The notes: generated by a model not told the origin, from the letters alone. A DNA stretch of 64,000 nt from Eukaryota sp. TZLM1-RC (GCA_040285825.1 JAUPSS010000001.1:186001-250000), one strand, 5' to 3'. Positions 9,374 to 20,255 are shown, counted from the first letter of the stretch. Made by a program: numbers and translations.

Positions 9374-9907
9374 ATGTTGCGATTATCACACATTTTGGCG
9401 ACGACTGTCATTCTTTGCTTCATCAATGGTACATATGGTACCGCTTGCTCTGATTGTCAAAATATAGTGGACACTGTCATTCCATCCGTCATTCAAAGAC
9501 CCATCTTTGCTGAGTTTTTCTATAACTTGGCATGTGATCGTATTGTTGGCATTAGCGACGACCAACGTGATGAATGTAAGGCTTGGGTAGAAGATAACAA
9601 GGGTTCTCTAATGGAGCTCCATAACAAGGGTGAAAGTGCTCGTTTATTATGTACAGCAATTGATCTCTGTGGCGACAAGGCCCCTGAAAAAAACTTTGGT
9701 GAGTTACTCATCCCCAAGATTGCCTCTACCATCATGGAACTCCCAGAATCTACGGTCGATCAGCAATTACTCAAGTTTTGCAAGAAGAAGCATGCAAGTA
9801 TTGATATGGATAAGGACGACTGTGTAGCATGGTTTAATGATGTTAAGAAGAGAATTGTTGCGGAGGATGATATTGAAGGGATTCTTCATCAAATTATGAG
9901 TATTTAG
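9374..9907 (+). CDS. secreted saposin B-domain protein
   Basis: The 177-residue protein starts with a clear signal peptide (about residues 1-22). A saposin B-type domain follows with six cysteines at 25, 28, 54, 68, 93 and 99, giving the classic nested pairing 25-99, 28-93 and 54-68. The C-terminal 60 residues hold two more cysteines spaced like the middle pair of a second, incomplete saposin domain. Such proteins bind lipids in lysosomes or phagosomes or permeabilise membranes, as in the protist amoebapore-like group. The sequence does not show which role applies here. The start is the ATG just after a TTTTTTTGTTTCAG tract. A TTTAATAAA lies right after the stop and may be the poly(A) signal. 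Confidence 0.85.
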   Translation: MLRLSHILATTVILCFINGTYGTACSDCQNIVDTVIPSVIQRPIFAEFFYNLACDRIVGISDDQRDECKAWVEDNKGSLMELHNKGESARLLCTAIDLCGDKAPEKNFGELLIPKIASTIMELPESTVDQQLLKFCKKKHASIDMDKDDCVAWFNDVKKRIVAEDDIEGILHQIMSI

Positions 9908-10057
9908 TTTTATTTAATAAAGCAGGAACAATCAAATTTCTTCAAAATTTACTTGATGTCGGAGCATGGAAAGAAGTGAAGATATGAAAATGTGTGCTTT
10001 TAGAAAATCAAGTGCGTTAAATTGAAATTGATAGAATGAATGATCAATTTTTTGGTC

Positions 10058-10135
10058 TGTAGGCAGATATCTTTGAATTAAAATTATTGATTTTAAAGAG
10101 CTTTTTCAATCAATTGTCTTTTTCATCTCTAAGAA
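10058..10135 (+). repeat. solo 3' tail of retrotransposon type D
   Basis: This stretch matches the segment after the end of the type D element at about 54535-54612. Both run from a GTAGATAT/GCAGATAT word through AAATTATT to AAAGAGCTTTTTCAATCA and then CTGTC or TTGTC. Only the extreme 3' end is present here, as expected from a severely 5'-truncated insertion. Confidence 0.5.
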
Positions 10136-10208
10136 AAACTTCTTTAAGCTGATAATAATCAATAAGGATATCTTCCAGATGGGTCTCCATTTTTCCTGAT
10201 AACATTGC

Positions 10209-10640
10209 ATGCTTGAGACCATTCTTGTTGTTGGTAGCTTGTTTTCATGTGTTATGAACCTGGCTTCTCTGTTGTCCTTTTCGAATGAATACTTGTTCAA
10301 AGGCAACAGTCCGACTGCATCAGCCGTATTTGTCTATCTCATCCTATTAACTATCTTTTCTTTAATTATTCTAGCCTTTTACCTCTTTAGTTTAAGAGCT
10401 TTGTTCTTTGATGAACTTCCTTCTTACCTATTTCATATTGGAATTATACTAGCTGTGGTGATTCTGTTTATCACATATTGGAACTGGTCAAATTTTACTT
10501 TTAGTGGACGTTTAATTTACTTTCTTTGGAATGTTACTCATTTGTTTTTAATCTTAAAGCTTCATTCTATCGTTACAGAACCTGATATTGACTTTTTTGT
10601 GTTGTTGTCTGACACTGAAGAGGATGATGAAAACAACTAG
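10209..10640 (+). CDS. small four-helix membrane protein, unknown
   Basis: The 143-residue protein has four hydrophobic segments (about residues 3-24, 38-64, 76-93 and 100-120), with a short acidic C-terminal tail (DTEEDDENN). I do not recognise the family. The size and helix count recall small ciliary membrane proteins such as TMEM107/TMEM138, but I see no motif that proves this. It runs towards the gene at 10642, and the two stop codons are separated by a single base. Confidence 0.6.
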   Translation: MLETILVVGSLFSCVMNLASLLSFSNEYLFKGNSPTASAVFVYLILLTIFSLIILAFYLFSLRALFFDELPSYLFHIGIILAVVILFITYWNWSNFTFSGRLIYFLWNVTHLFLILKLHSIVTEPDIDFFVLLSDTEEDDENN

Positions 10641-10641
10641 A

Positions 10642-11655
10642 TTACCTTTTCCCAAATTCAAGGTCAAATTGTTCATAACATTGAGCTGAGTTGTTAAACC
10701 CTAATACAATACACTTATTCCGATTACAAGCCAAGTTGACATAAGAAAACGAGCTAGTTGAAAGCAGAGCTAGGGGGTTGATGGAAGAGTAACCAACCTG
10801 AAGTATTAAAAGACCAGCAGAGCAGTTGATAACAAAACTATTCAATAAATTACAAATTGGAATGACAACATCTATTTTTTCCAAGTAATATGGTAGTGAA
10901 CACTTGGATACTTTGAAATCCGATTTAGAAACAATATGTGCAGTAAGACCCTCAAAACAAACAACATAATCAGCTAAAAGAGCTATTCTTTCAGTATTTG
11001 ATTGAGTGAAGGGTAAAGAGGAAGTACTGTGGGTAATTGTGTTGTGATGAAGCAATTTTTGATTGTTGTAAAGCTTGCAACAAATGATTTCCTCATTTCC
11101 AATCGAATAGATGGGAAGAGAAAAGCTTATTTCCGTGTAAGACGTCTTACCTGTCTGGAAACTAACTTGAACATACCACTTTGTTGACTGATCTGTTAAG
11201 ATGCCAATAATGGTATTGGAGATCGTTCTGTGCAAGATCGGTTCAAACTGAGCTTTAGGAACAGGGTGAAGAGTTTCTATGTCAGCAACAGAGGAAGCAG
11301 TCAGGGCACTTATTATGATGGAACGATCCGTCACTAAACAAACAGAAGGTCGGTCTGATACTACAAGAGTAGTCGCGTGGAGCACCTTATATGGCACACT
11401 TCGCGTAACCAGTTCACGATCTTCCAGAAAGCATGATATACAACAATTTTCAGCGTGTTCATTAATTTGAATGATAATCCTTTGTACTCCAATAGTACAA
11501 GGATAAAATGTTAGACATGGAAGTTTCTGACTTGAACAACTTTCAATTGAAGAGTAACAGTTTGGACCTTTCTGCTGAGTTTGTTTGTGGGCCCTTACTT
11601 TATTAAGTCTAGCCTGGAGAAGTAAGACTTTACGTTGGAGCTGCTCTTTAGACAT
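10642..11655 (-). CDS. hypothetical protein, 337 aa
   Basis: This uninterrupted frame starts at an ATG (MSKEQLQRKVLLL) with a short basic amphipathic helix. It continues as beta-strand-rich sequence with periodic hydrophobic strands (SVCLVTDRSIIISAL, RIALLADYVVCFEG, and others) that could be a diverged beta-propeller. There are no clear WD motifs, signal peptide or membrane helices, and I do not recognise the family. Its length and lack of stops against an AT-rich background, with tight packing between neighbours, support it as a real gene. Confidence 0.6.
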   Translation of the reverse strand: MSKEQLQRKVLLLQARLNKVRAHKQTQQKGPNCYSSIESCSSQKLPCLTFYPCTIGVQRIIIQINEHAENCCISCFLEDRELVTRSVPYKVLHATTLVVSDRPSVCLVTDRSIIISALTASSVADIETLHPVPKAQFEPILHRTISNTIIGILTDQSTKWYVQVSFQTGKTSYTEISFSLPIYSIGNEEIICCKLYNNQKLLHHNTITHSTSSLPFTQSNTERIALLADYVVCFEGLTAHIVSKSDFKVSKCSLPYYLEKIDVVIPICNLLNSFVINCSAGLLILQVGYSSINPLALLSTSSFSYVNLACNRNKCIVLGFNNSAQCYEQFDLEFGKR

Positions 11656-11965
11656 TTCTAATTGCAGGGAAGTTTATTAAGAATTCCAATCCATTTTTCT
11701 TGGAGGGTCAAAAAAGCAGGTATGGATTTCATTTCAAATGCATATTTGAATATTTGACCAGCAGTCCATCTTAAACGATGTGGCAGCTTAATAGTGTCTG
11801 CAGTTGTAATGAAGAATGGAATTCCAATGTAGGTTTGCTAAATACATTTGGATTTGCTCTCACCAAAGCATTAATGAGAAAATCTTCCCCTTCTCAACAA
11901 CTCAAACCCTTTACATTGGTGTAAAAAGGACACTTATTTCATTGTTATAGACAATATCTGTAAGA

Positions 11966-12502
11966 ATGACCTCCATTGTCAATTTATTTCAGCAAATACA
12001 GACATTGCTCACAGATTCTATAACTGCTTCTTCTTCTCAGTACAAAGACTTCTCTATCAGCCTTGATATTTCTCCAAGCGGTATTTACAATATAGATGTC
12101 CAGTTTGTTCATTCTGGGAAACATATCGCACACTCTCTCCCTAAATCTCAATCTGTGAAGTACAACAACCTCACTGCCGTTCACAATATCCTTTCAGAAC
12201 TTATCCAAACCACACCTTCAACAAATTCAAAGTTGAATTCTTATCACATCAAAATGATTTCCCAAAAATGCCATCTCATTCTACATCTCTTAAACCAGGA
12301 AGAAGCACAGCTGTTCAAGTTACCTTCAGCCAGCTCTTTGGTGTTTGGTTTAACTTTAAATCAATTTTCTGTGTCAGTAAAGGGATCTGATCACCATTTA
12401 TCTTGCCGTCCTTCCAAGCTAGGTAAGGTTGAAGGGTGCATCATTGAGGTGTTGGAGGTGTTGGTGAATATTCATAATAGTAACAGTAATAATTTGGTGT
12501 AA
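11966..12502 (+). CDS. hypothetical protein, 178 aa
   Basis: This is an open frame from an ATG (MTSIVNLFQQIQTLL). It predicts an N-terminal helix, then alternating strands (FSISLDISPSGIYNIDVQFV), helices (NILSELI) and a C-terminal LEVLVNIH helix. There are no cysteine clusters, signal or membrane segments, and I do not recognise the family. It ends 140 bp before the WDR6 start on the same strand. Confidence 0.55.
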   Translation: MTSIVNLFQQIQTLLTDSITASSSQYKDFSISLDISPSGIYNIDVQFVHSGKHIAHSLPKSQSVKYNNLTAVHNILSELIQTTPSTNSKLNSYHIKMISQKCHLILHLLNQEEAQLFKLPSASSLVFGLTLNQFSVSVKGSDHHLSCRPSKLGKVEGCIIEVLEVLVNIHNSNSNNLV

Positions 12503-12641
12503 CTCTTTTTCTATTTTTCATGTAAATCTCTCAGTTTTTGATTAGATTTCTTTCTTGTGGGTGTTTGTATTTATGTTTTTGTTATGCTTGCTATGCAATT
12601 TATGTATTAATAAATAAACAAATTTAATTCCACTTATCAAA

Positions 12642-15542
12642 ATGACAATTACCCTCCACTCATTACTTTCTCCTGTCACCGCTATCTGCTCAGTTGACCA
12701 TTTCGTTGTTATTGCACATGGAGGTGTGCTTTCTTTCTATTCTTCCAATAGGTGGTTATTCAATCACCATGTTTCATCTTCCACCATCCAACTAATCAAA
12801 TCTACTTCCCCTTCCTCACTCTTCGTTGCTGCCCACAATCTTATTTACCACGTCTCTTTTTCCACTTCCAACTGTACTTCTCAACTTGTGATTAAATCTG
12901 ATGATTTGGTACTTGACTTGGTAATCACCAATGACTTTATCATTCTTGGTTTTGCCAGCAATTACATCTCTTTCTATAATTTGTTAGATTATTTCTTTCA
13001 TTTGACAATTCACAACACGGAGAAAAGGACTTTGTACTCACTTTCCTTCCTTCTGTTCGATTCCACCTTGCTCGTTGCTTCTGGAACCCATAGAGGTTGT
13101 GTAGAACTGTGGAAGGTAAAGGTTAATCAAGTGGATCAGATTGACAAAAAAATCTCAAATTTTGGACAATTATCTGGTCATCGTGGGGTGATCTTCTCTA
13201 TTGATTGTTTGATCAAAGATGGGGTTATTAACCTGGTTACTTGTTCTGATGACAGACGGGTTCGATTGTTCAAAGTTTCTGACCTTGATTGTAATCAATC
13301 CAACATTCACTATCCGTGTTGGGAGTCATTGGTTCATTCGTCAAGAGTTTTCCGAGTGATTTTGACCTATGATCACGTCATCAGTGGCGGGGAGGACGGG
13401 AATGTTTTTATTTTTGACCTTGTGTCTGGGAAAGTCAACCATGTTCTTGATTTTTCTGATAGTTCTAGTATTTGGGCGCTCACAAATTCGAATTATGACC
13501 TTTTCATTGGCTATTTTGATGGAATGGTTCGTTACTTTGATATGAATACTATGATTAATCCACCAACTTCATCATTTGACGTTAAGTCTACCAGTACTAA
13601 ATGTTTTACTTTTGGTTCTGACTTGATTTCTTTTCATTCTAAAAACAGAGAAATCCTTTCTGTTAAAGCTTCTTTTAAAATGGCTTTTGATTATTTAATT
13701 TTAGATTTTATTAAACTGAGTGATGAAGTTGCATTAATTGTTGGGAAAACTGGTACAATCACTAAGATTAATTTCAATAATAATGAATGTTATCTTGAAA
13801 TAATTAATTTAGAAGGAATTGAGGTTATTTCCAAGACTTTTTCTTTTATTTGTCTCAATTATTTATATTTATTATTATTGATTAATGGAAAATTTCGTCT
13901 ATTTAGAATGAATATTAGTTCTGCTTCAATTGTTGAATTAAAACATGATTTGAGTCTATTCTCTTTTTTCATTGTTACCAATTTGTACGTTTTTAGTTGG
14001 TCAAATTGTATTTTTTTGATCATTACTTCCAAAACCGGAGATTTTGTTATTGGAAAACTAATTGGCAATGATGTTCAAGTAGTGAATAATATTTTATTTT
14101 CAAGGTTAACCTTTATAAATTCAGCAATTTTCCATTACTTTGCCAATAATGAAATAATATTTTATTTGTCTTGTGGAAATTGTATTTTGAATACCAAATT
14201 TGATTTAAACTTTAATTTGCTATGGTCATCTCTATTACCTATTCCAAAACCAATATCTTTTGCATCCTTTTGCGGTTTTGATCCAATCAATCAATCATTA
14301 TTGATTGCCGGTTTCGGTTCTGGGGGTCGGATTCGTTATTTCATTAACTCTATTGAAGTATTTAATCATTCTGGTTCAGGTCAATTTTATTTTTTTGATT
14401 GTAAATTTAATTACGAATCAGAATCTAAATATTTAATCAATTCACATACTGCAATGGAAAGCTCAATACTTTCGGTCAAAAATACTTTGACTTTCCCTGA
14501 CTTTTCTCAAAGTAGAGCTCACGGTCGTACCATTTCTGATTGTCAACTTTTGATTGGAGGAAAGACTAAATATTTGGTCACAGTTGGTGAAGATTTTTTG
14601 ATGAGAATTTGTTCTTTTTCGAACTTTAATGATCCTTTCTTGTCATGTCACTCAATATTTGGTAATTTTAGATGTCTCGCGTCTTGTTTTTTCAAAAATT
14701 CATACTTTCTTTTTGTAGGTGGTTCAAGTAGATCAATTAATGTTTATAGAATTAATTTGGAAAATTTTTCTTTTCAGTTTGTCTGTAACAATAAGCCTTC
14801 AAAAAGTCAATCAAAGTCAAGAAGGTCCACGTCACTGATAAGAATCGAGGATTTTTCTCTACTTCAAGATTCAGATTCAATTTTCTTGGTGGTTGCTCAA
14901 TCCAATGGTCAAGTTAGTCTCTACGAATTTGACCCCCTTCAATCAAAATTATCAATCAAATCTGAAATCAATCACTCCATCAATCAATCATCCATTCTGT
15001 CAGTTTCCTCTTTAATTCAGGATTCTTTTGTTTATTTAATCGTTGGCAGTTCGGATGGCAGCATTTCCTTTTGGAAGGGTAGTTTGACGTCTTTTGAGTT
15101 TGATCAAATTAAAATGATTTCTAGTTTTCATGTCGGGGGTACTAATTCAATTGATTTAAATCATTTTTCTAATGAAATCAGCGTTTTGGCTGTAGGTGAT
15201 GGTGGTGATGTTTCTTTCTATCAAATGATTGGCGATTCAGTGACTTTTTGTGGACATTATCTCCTATTTGAATCTGCAATTCGTTGTTCTAGATTTATAA
15301 CAAATGGTTTAGTTTTTTGTGCTTCCTGGAATGGTTCGGTTGCTTTAATTGATCTCTCAACACAGTTGGTTTATTTCTTTGAAGTCAATCTTGCACAAAT
15401 CAATAGTTTCAGTCACTATCAACTCGAGAAGGAAGTTTTTCACTTTGTAATTGTGGGGGATGGTATAGCAAGCCTTACCCTTGATTCGAGTGTCCCAGCA
15501 GAGGGAGAATCATTGGAAGATTATGCATTTCCTGCTATTTAG
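12642..15542 (+). CDS. WDR6: WDR6-like WD-repeat protein (tRNA 2'-O-methylation partner)
   Basis: This intronless gene encodes 966 residues made of many beta-propeller repeats. The best are GHRGVIFSIDCL...TCSDDRRVRLFKV (about 180-225) and HSSRVFRVILTYDHVISGGEDGNVFIFDL (about 230-265), which match the most conserved part of WDR6 and yeast Rtt10/Trm734. Later repeats include VGSSDGSISFWKG and AVGDGGDVSFYQM. Proteins of this family bind the FTSJ1/Trm7 methyltransferase and direct 2'-O-methylation of tRNA position 34. The length is close to the family norm (about 1000-1120). The interior third is very AT-rich with weakly conserved repeats. Identity rests on repeat order and length. Confidence 0.75.
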   Translation: MTITLHSLLSPVTAICSVDHFVVIAHGGVLSFYSSNRWLFNHHVSSSTIQLIKSTSPSSLFVAAHNLIYHVSFSTSNCTSQLVIKSDDLVLDLVITNDFIILGFASNYISFYNLLDYFFHLTIHNTEKRTLYSLSFLLFDSTLLVASGTHRGCVELWKVKVNQVDQIDKKISNFGQLSGHRGVIFSIDCLIKDGVINLVTCSDDRRVRLFKVSDLDCNQSNIHYPCWESLVHSSRVFRVILTYDHVISGGEDGNVFIFDLVSGKVNHVLDFSDSSSIWALTNSNYDLFIGYFDGMVRYFDMNTMINPPTSSFDVKSTSTKCFTFGSDLISFHSKNREILSVKASFKMAFDYLILDFIKLSDEVALIVGKTGTITKINFNNNECYLEIINLEGIEVISKTFSFICLNYLYLLLLINGKFRLFRMNISSASIVELKHDLSLFSFFIVTNLYVFSWSNCIFLIITSKTGDFVIGKLIGNDVQVVNNILFSRLTFINSAIFHYFANNEIIFYLSCGNCILNTKFDLNFNLLWSSLLPIPKPISFASFCGFDPINQSLLIAGFGSGGRIRYFINSIEVFNHSGSGQFYFFDCKFNYESESKYLINSHTAMESSILSVKNTLTFPDFSQSRAHGRTISDCQLLIGGKTKYLVTVGEDFLMRICSFSNFNDPFLSCHSIFGNFRCLASCFFKNSYFLFVGGSSRSINVYRINLENFSFQFVCNNKPSKSQSKSRRSTSLIRIEDFSLLQDSDSIFLVVAQSNGQVSLYEFDPLQSKLSIKSEINHSINQSSILSVSSLIQDSFVYLIVGSSDGSISFWKGSLTSFEFDQIKMISSFHVGGTNSIDLNHFSNEISVLAVGDGGDVSFYQMIGDSVTFCGHYLLFESAIRCSRFITNGLVFCASWNGSVALIDLSTQLVYFFEVNLAQINSFSHYQLEKEVFHFVIVGDGIASLTLDSSVPAEGESLEDYAFPAI

Positions 15543-16357
15543 TTTATTTAATTTCTCTTGTCATTGCTTTTTGTTTAATTTTAGTTTTCTGTTTGCACTT
15601 CCTGTTTGGTTTCTATCTATTTGGAAGAATTGTTATCTTCTCTAGTAATTTATTGAGTAAAGTAAATTAAAGGTTCATTATATTTCTATTTTCAATTTAG
15701 TGAAATACTTTCATCCATTTTAATTTGAAAATTGAACAATCAGTTTAAGTAATAAATTACAGAGTTGACGCGTGCGAATGTGCGTGCGAGACCCAACAGA
15801 GCTCGACCAGTCATTTACACTTACTGAAGTTCGATATACCTTTCTATCTCGATTATGTTTAAATCTAAACAACATAAAACCTTCCTTATGTGAGTTGCAA
15901 TAAATCAACAAAAAAAGGTTGTAAGTTTAATTATCAATTATTATTTCAGTATTACGTCTCATTATTTAAGTAATAGAAGTACTTTTACAGACACAAAAGA
16001 TCAAATTTGCAGAAATCGTTCACTATGACCATCAGAAAAAATTTATTTTCTTTCAGTCATTCCTGATACAGAAAAAAGCTCATTAGACATTCAAATTTCC
16101 TCAACGCAAATTGTCTTTATCTGGAAAATGTTTTTAAAAAACCTATTAGTAGATCGTCGTGTTTCTGAAAGTATAAGTGTCAAGTTTGAGTTAACGGGAA
16201 GAAGCAAGTGAGTCATGTGTCATTGATGATTTTGTTACAATAAAATCTCAACAGGTAATCTTTATTAAAGATACCTTAAAGCAAACATGGTATCAGTGAT
16301 ATCCCGTCAGTCTCCCTATATTCTGGTGAGCATATTCACTTCCTCTTCACCTAACAC
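15543..16357. other. intergenic, nothing recognised
   Basis: These 815 AT-rich bases lie between WDR6 and the PI31-like gene. I see no coding frame with recognisable content, no transposon similarity and no RNA gene. The first 100 bp presumably hold the WDR6 3' end. Confidence 0.5.
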
Positions 16358-16921
16358 ATGAGTTCCGACTGTGGAGTTGTAAATCTTATCCGTTCTTCCA
16401 ATCCCATCTTCCAAAACCGTAGTGAGGCTATGGTAGCTGCTGTTCATATGGGATTCATCAGTGCAGGTTTTCAATGCGTGGGTGGTCGAAATTCTTTTGA
16501 AGTTGAGCACAATTTTCCCAAAGATTGGCAAACTGATCAGAATTGCTACTCATTCAAATACAAACGATCTCCACTAGAGGGAACCATTGTATTGAAATTG
16601 GTGTCCTTTGAGCCCAGTAGTGGTCAAATTATTGTTGGCACATGTTTGGATGGCATGGCTCTTACTGCCACATGTCACACCCTAAAGTACAGAGATTTTG
16701 TTAACAAGAACGTGCGCCTCCATGACTTTGTCGCTCTGTACAACAATTTGTGTAAATTGACTCAATTAGCAGAGAATATCTTTGAGTATTGGCGTAGGAT
16801 GTTGAGTAATCCACATACGAGCGAGCACAGTCATCCAAGTAGAGGTATGCAGCACCCTGACAGGGATCATGAAGTGGGCCATGCTTTCCCTGTAGGTCCA
16901 TCAACTGATGATTTGTCATGA
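16358..16921 (+). CDS. PSMF1: PI31-like proteasome regulator (PSMF1 N-terminal domain)
   Basis: The 187-residue protein resembles the N-terminal FP domain of PI31, which binds 20S proteasomes and, in animals, the F-box protein FBXO7. The pattern visible is an N-terminal helix (NRSEAMVAAVHMGFISAGFQCVG, about 20-42), then LP/FPKDW with NCYSFKYKR, then strand GTIVLKLVSFE and a second strand pair. The C-terminal 40 residues are His/Pro-rich and short (SRGMQHPDRDHEVGHAF), unlike the long Pro-rich inhibitory tail of animal PI31. The start is the first ATG. Family membership is moderately sure; whether it inhibits or assists the proteasome cannot be read from the sequence. Confidence 0.7.
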   Translation: MSSDCGVVNLIRSSNPIFQNRSEAMVAAVHMGFISAGFQCVGGRNSFEVEHNFPKDWQTDQNCYSFKYKRSPLEGTIVLKLVSFEPSSGQIIVGTCLDGMALTATCHTLKYRDFVNKNVRLHDFVALYNNLCKLTQLAENIFEYWRRMLSNPHTSEHSHPSRGMQHPDRDHEVGHAFPVGPSTDDLS

Positions 16922-17609
16922 TTGTTTTATCTATAAATATTCTATTCAGTTTTATTTTATTTTTTTGTATCAACGCTTATTACCAAGAATTTTGTACTTT
17001 TTGTGGCTGTTTTGAGAAACCCAACTCTTTGGATAAAAGGATTGTTAATGATTGATGTAAGACACATTTAGCAAGTCTTCTCAGATCAGAGATGTGTGAA
17101 GGGGAGGTTGACAAAGAAGTTCATTAGTTCTGACTTAATGAATGATGTTACTCAAGTAGTTATATATTCAAAAGATTTAATTATTAGTTTGTAATTATTT
17201 CAATTTTTATATTTTTGTTAAAGGCAAATTTCCTCGTTTCGTGTTTAAGTGGCTTCCACGTAATATTGCAGACTGCGAAGATTCATTAATGACTGTCTAA
17301 ACGTCTTTACGCTAAGTTCATTAGTTATTGCATTAAAACTTGAAATTTTCCTTCTTGATCTTTCTCAAAATTTCGAAGGAAGAATGACTAAAATTTAAAA
17401 TGAGGATCTTGATGACATCAATATTGAATTCATAATTCAATTGTTTAAGCACAGTTGAAGCTAAAAAGGATTTGAAGTTACTGTGCAAGTTTTTGAAGAG
17501 AAAGGTAACTTGACGACTTCCTGGAAGAGGTTTTCCAGGAGCTTTGTTGAATTAGTCCGACAGGTTGTCAATGGAACAATAAAGCAATTTGACAAAATCT
17601 CAATTGATC
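16922..17609. other. intergenic, nothing recognised
   Basis: AT-rich sequence lies between the PI31-like stop and the first recognisable family A bases. Stretches near 17440-17600 may be very decayed retrotransposon, but I cannot align them to the other copies by eye. Confidence 0.4.
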
Positions 17610-18345
17610 GCTCAAGGTTCAAGTGAAAATAATTCATCGTTATTTGTCACCATTGTCTCTCGAAGATTCACATAATAAAGATCTTTTTGAAGCAAAAATA
17701 AAGTGAATCAAAAACAGAAAAAAACCTCCTTATTCAATATTCCCCCTTATTAAATATTCATTCTTATTGAATATGGCTGATTCTTCACAACTCAAATTGC
17801 TTCATTGACTCATTTGCTCTGAGTTGATAACTTGTCGTTCTTTTGTACAAAAAGCTGTTAGAGATACCATTCAGAATGCAAAAAATACACCAGACTTGTA
17901 CATTAAGGAGTTTTAAAACAATGGCAACCGAATTATTGAACATTTGTGTTCTTATGACAGAGAGAAGCAAAAGAAAAACACAGAAAATATGATAAGGATA
18001 TTGAAGAGGCTAATGCTTATAGAAATACACAGCTGGTTTTTATTGCTTTCCCATTTTCAATAAATGGAAGATTATCAGATGAAGCAGAAACTTTTTTGAA
18101 TGACTTCCAAAAAATGGTTCAAGAAAAAACAATGAAAAGATTTGATATTTTTTGGCGCTCTCGGATTCAATTTGCCATTATTAATAGATTACCTCGGTTT
18201 TTCTATCGAATAAGAGAAACTTTAGCTAGACAGCAAGTAGATCAAGATTTTGTAGAGGAAATTTTGGTTCAATGATAGTCATCCCATTAGTTATGAATTA
18301 ATTTAATTAAGTGTGCAAATTCAATAAATACAAATTTATGACAGA
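17610..18345 (+). mobile_element. family A retrotransposon, 3' fragment on plus strand
   Basis: The plus strand carries decayed pieces of the family A C-terminus: SSLFVTIVSRRF, SELITCRSFVQKAVRDT, then a better preserved end RIQFAIINRLPRFF and DFVEEILVQ with stop. After the stop it has the family's conserved 3' end, GTGTGCAAATTCAATAAATA. It is 5'-truncated, internally deleted and frameshifted. It lies next to, and in the same orientation as, a family B fragment (18395-18990), the same neighbour relation as the nested copies on the minus strand. Confidence 0.8.
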
Positions 18346-18394
18346 GATAAAATTTACTGCTATTGTATTAATACCCTTGAAGCCACTCTTGACT

Positions 18395-18990
18395 TTGTTT
18401 CATGTTATGTTGGAAACGCTATTGGGCTGAGAAGAAAAATGCGGTCCTGAGGATGCAACATTTTGCTATGTTTAAAAGTTGCAATATTGAGTCTTTTATT
18501 GAACCGTTTATACGTAAGATATCTTCAGATCAGACTGACGACTCTTTTGGTAAAAGAAGGGCAGACTCAGTATCTGAAGGGCTCGATGGTGTTCTCAACG
18601 TTGTGGATGTTGTCTCAGTCGTTGTTCGCAAAATTCTGCCGCTCGTTTAGTGTATTGACACTATCCAACGCCCAAAAAATGGACATAAAAAATATAAAGA
18701 ATTATTGGCACATTCAGGTAGAGTGGAACATGTAAAATATCAGTTTTTGCCGTTTGCTATTTCTCTTTTTGGCAATATTTTTGGCAAAGATGGGTCCTCA
18801 TGATGGCGTTTTTTTTGAAAATTAAGTCAGTTTCGCAAAACAAATCTCGTAAAATTTCAACATTTTTCAAGTCTATTCCAACAATGGTTTCCAAAACTCT
18901 TGTAGCTATTGGTGTAGAATATAAGCGAAATGCTGTGAGTAGTTTTAGTCATAGTGATGTTTGTTTGGAGGATATTGAATATTAGATAGT
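18395..18990 (+). mobile_element. family B retrotransposon, 3' endonuclease-domain fragment
   Basis: Frame-broken pieces of the family B C-terminus are readable: KSCNIESFIEPFIRKI, SSDQTDDSFGKRR, GLDGVLNVVDVVSV, then the terminal VCLEDIEY and stop. The same end is seen at 31.85 kb (minus) and in altered form at 51.27 kb and 20.1 kb. Multiple frameshifts make it dead. Confidence 0.7.
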
Positions 18991-20099
18991 GTTTTGGTTT
19001 AATAAAAATACGGTAAAGAAAAGATACAGTCAAGGCTTAGAATCAACATTCTTGAATGAATTGAAGCTCAACAACTGGACAAAATTGTTTATTGTTCTGC
19101 GATAGTTGCCAAATGTCTCAAAATTGATCAAATATGGTCCCCAGTTTGAGCTCAGATGAATTTTGATCTACTAATAAAAATTAAGGCGTATTCAATGAAA
19201 GCCCAAAATCTTGACAGCGTTTGTGCACGACAGGAACAATTATTCTTGATTCAATTACACCAATTATTGAAGTACAATAGTGAGAAGTTTTTTCTGGGCA
19301 AGCTGACTGAAATTACGAAGAAGAGCTTCATAAATGAATAGCAATGCAAAAAAGGAAATGAAACGATTGCATCACCCTGTTTCACGAAAAATCACAAAGC
19401 ATTCAATCAATGCAAAGGACTCTAATAGCCATTGCCAGATTCTGTTTTTGAAAAAGAGTTTGGATCAGATAAAATGATCAAAATAACCCCAAAACGTGTT
19501 TATGAAGTCTAAAATTGCAAATATATGTAACATGGGAAAAACTGTCAAGCCATTGGCTCAGGAATCAATGCATCATTTTTACAGGTCAACCGTGGAAAGT
19601 AGGCCATTTTCCAGAGGATTTAAAGATTTTGTTGTTTTTAACAGTCTTCTATTAAAACTTTGTAATAAAGTAGAGTACATTTGATTTCTTCCAAAGAACG
19701 GGGGCAATTGAGTTGAGAAATAGTTTTACCATAGTACTTTTGAAAATGTTTAGCTGATCAATCAAGACTTTAAAGTTACTTTACGATTGATTTTCTTCTG
19801 TTTAATACCAAAACTAAATAATAAGTGAGAAGACAATAATTATTCGGCTGTGAATAGATGTGTTCTTTTCTAACTTGTCGGTTTGAAAATTCCATAAAGG
19901 TGTCACATCCCATGTTTCTCTTTTCAATTTGGCAGCGAAATTTTTGCACCACAATTGCTACGAAAAGATATTGACCAAAGAAAATATGCAAAACATTGAA
20001 CAAATAGACTGAAAAGCTAGTTGGTCGTCGGCTCAGAACATACACAGTTGAGGGAGGGAGTGTACAGATTTTTTCAAATATTTAATTTATTCGAAAAAT
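18991..20099. other. 1.1 kb without recognisable gene
   Basis: Only short AT-rich frames are present, none with recognisable motifs and most without an ATG start. It is flanked on both sides by family B tails in opposite orientation, so it may be old decayed element sequence or a true spacer. Confidence 0.4.
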
Positions 20100-20250
20100 A
20101 TAGTCTAAACATCAATATCTTCAAACCAAGCTTCCACACCATCAAACCTTACAACAGCAATGTCTTCGAGATGTGCACTGACAGACATTAAACCTTTCGA
20201 AATCATTTTAAGAATTTTTTGAAAATAGTAAAAACAATGCAATTTAACTA
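20100..20250 (-). mobile_element. family B retrotransposon, terminal tail
   Basis: The minus strand reads SVSAHLEDIAVVRFDGVEAW and ends WFEDIDV with stop, aligning with the family B terminus (VCLEDIEY, DLGYEDLEY). It lies directly 3' of family A copy 1, as if A had inserted into, or next to, this B element. The rest of the B endonuclease domain is missing here. Confidence 0.5.
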
Positions 20251-20255
20251 TTTTA

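Noticed and set aside
19776-20045. An 89-residue minus-strand frame near the family B tail
   Set aside because: It starts at GTG, has no recognisable motif and lies in decayed, repeat-rich sequence.
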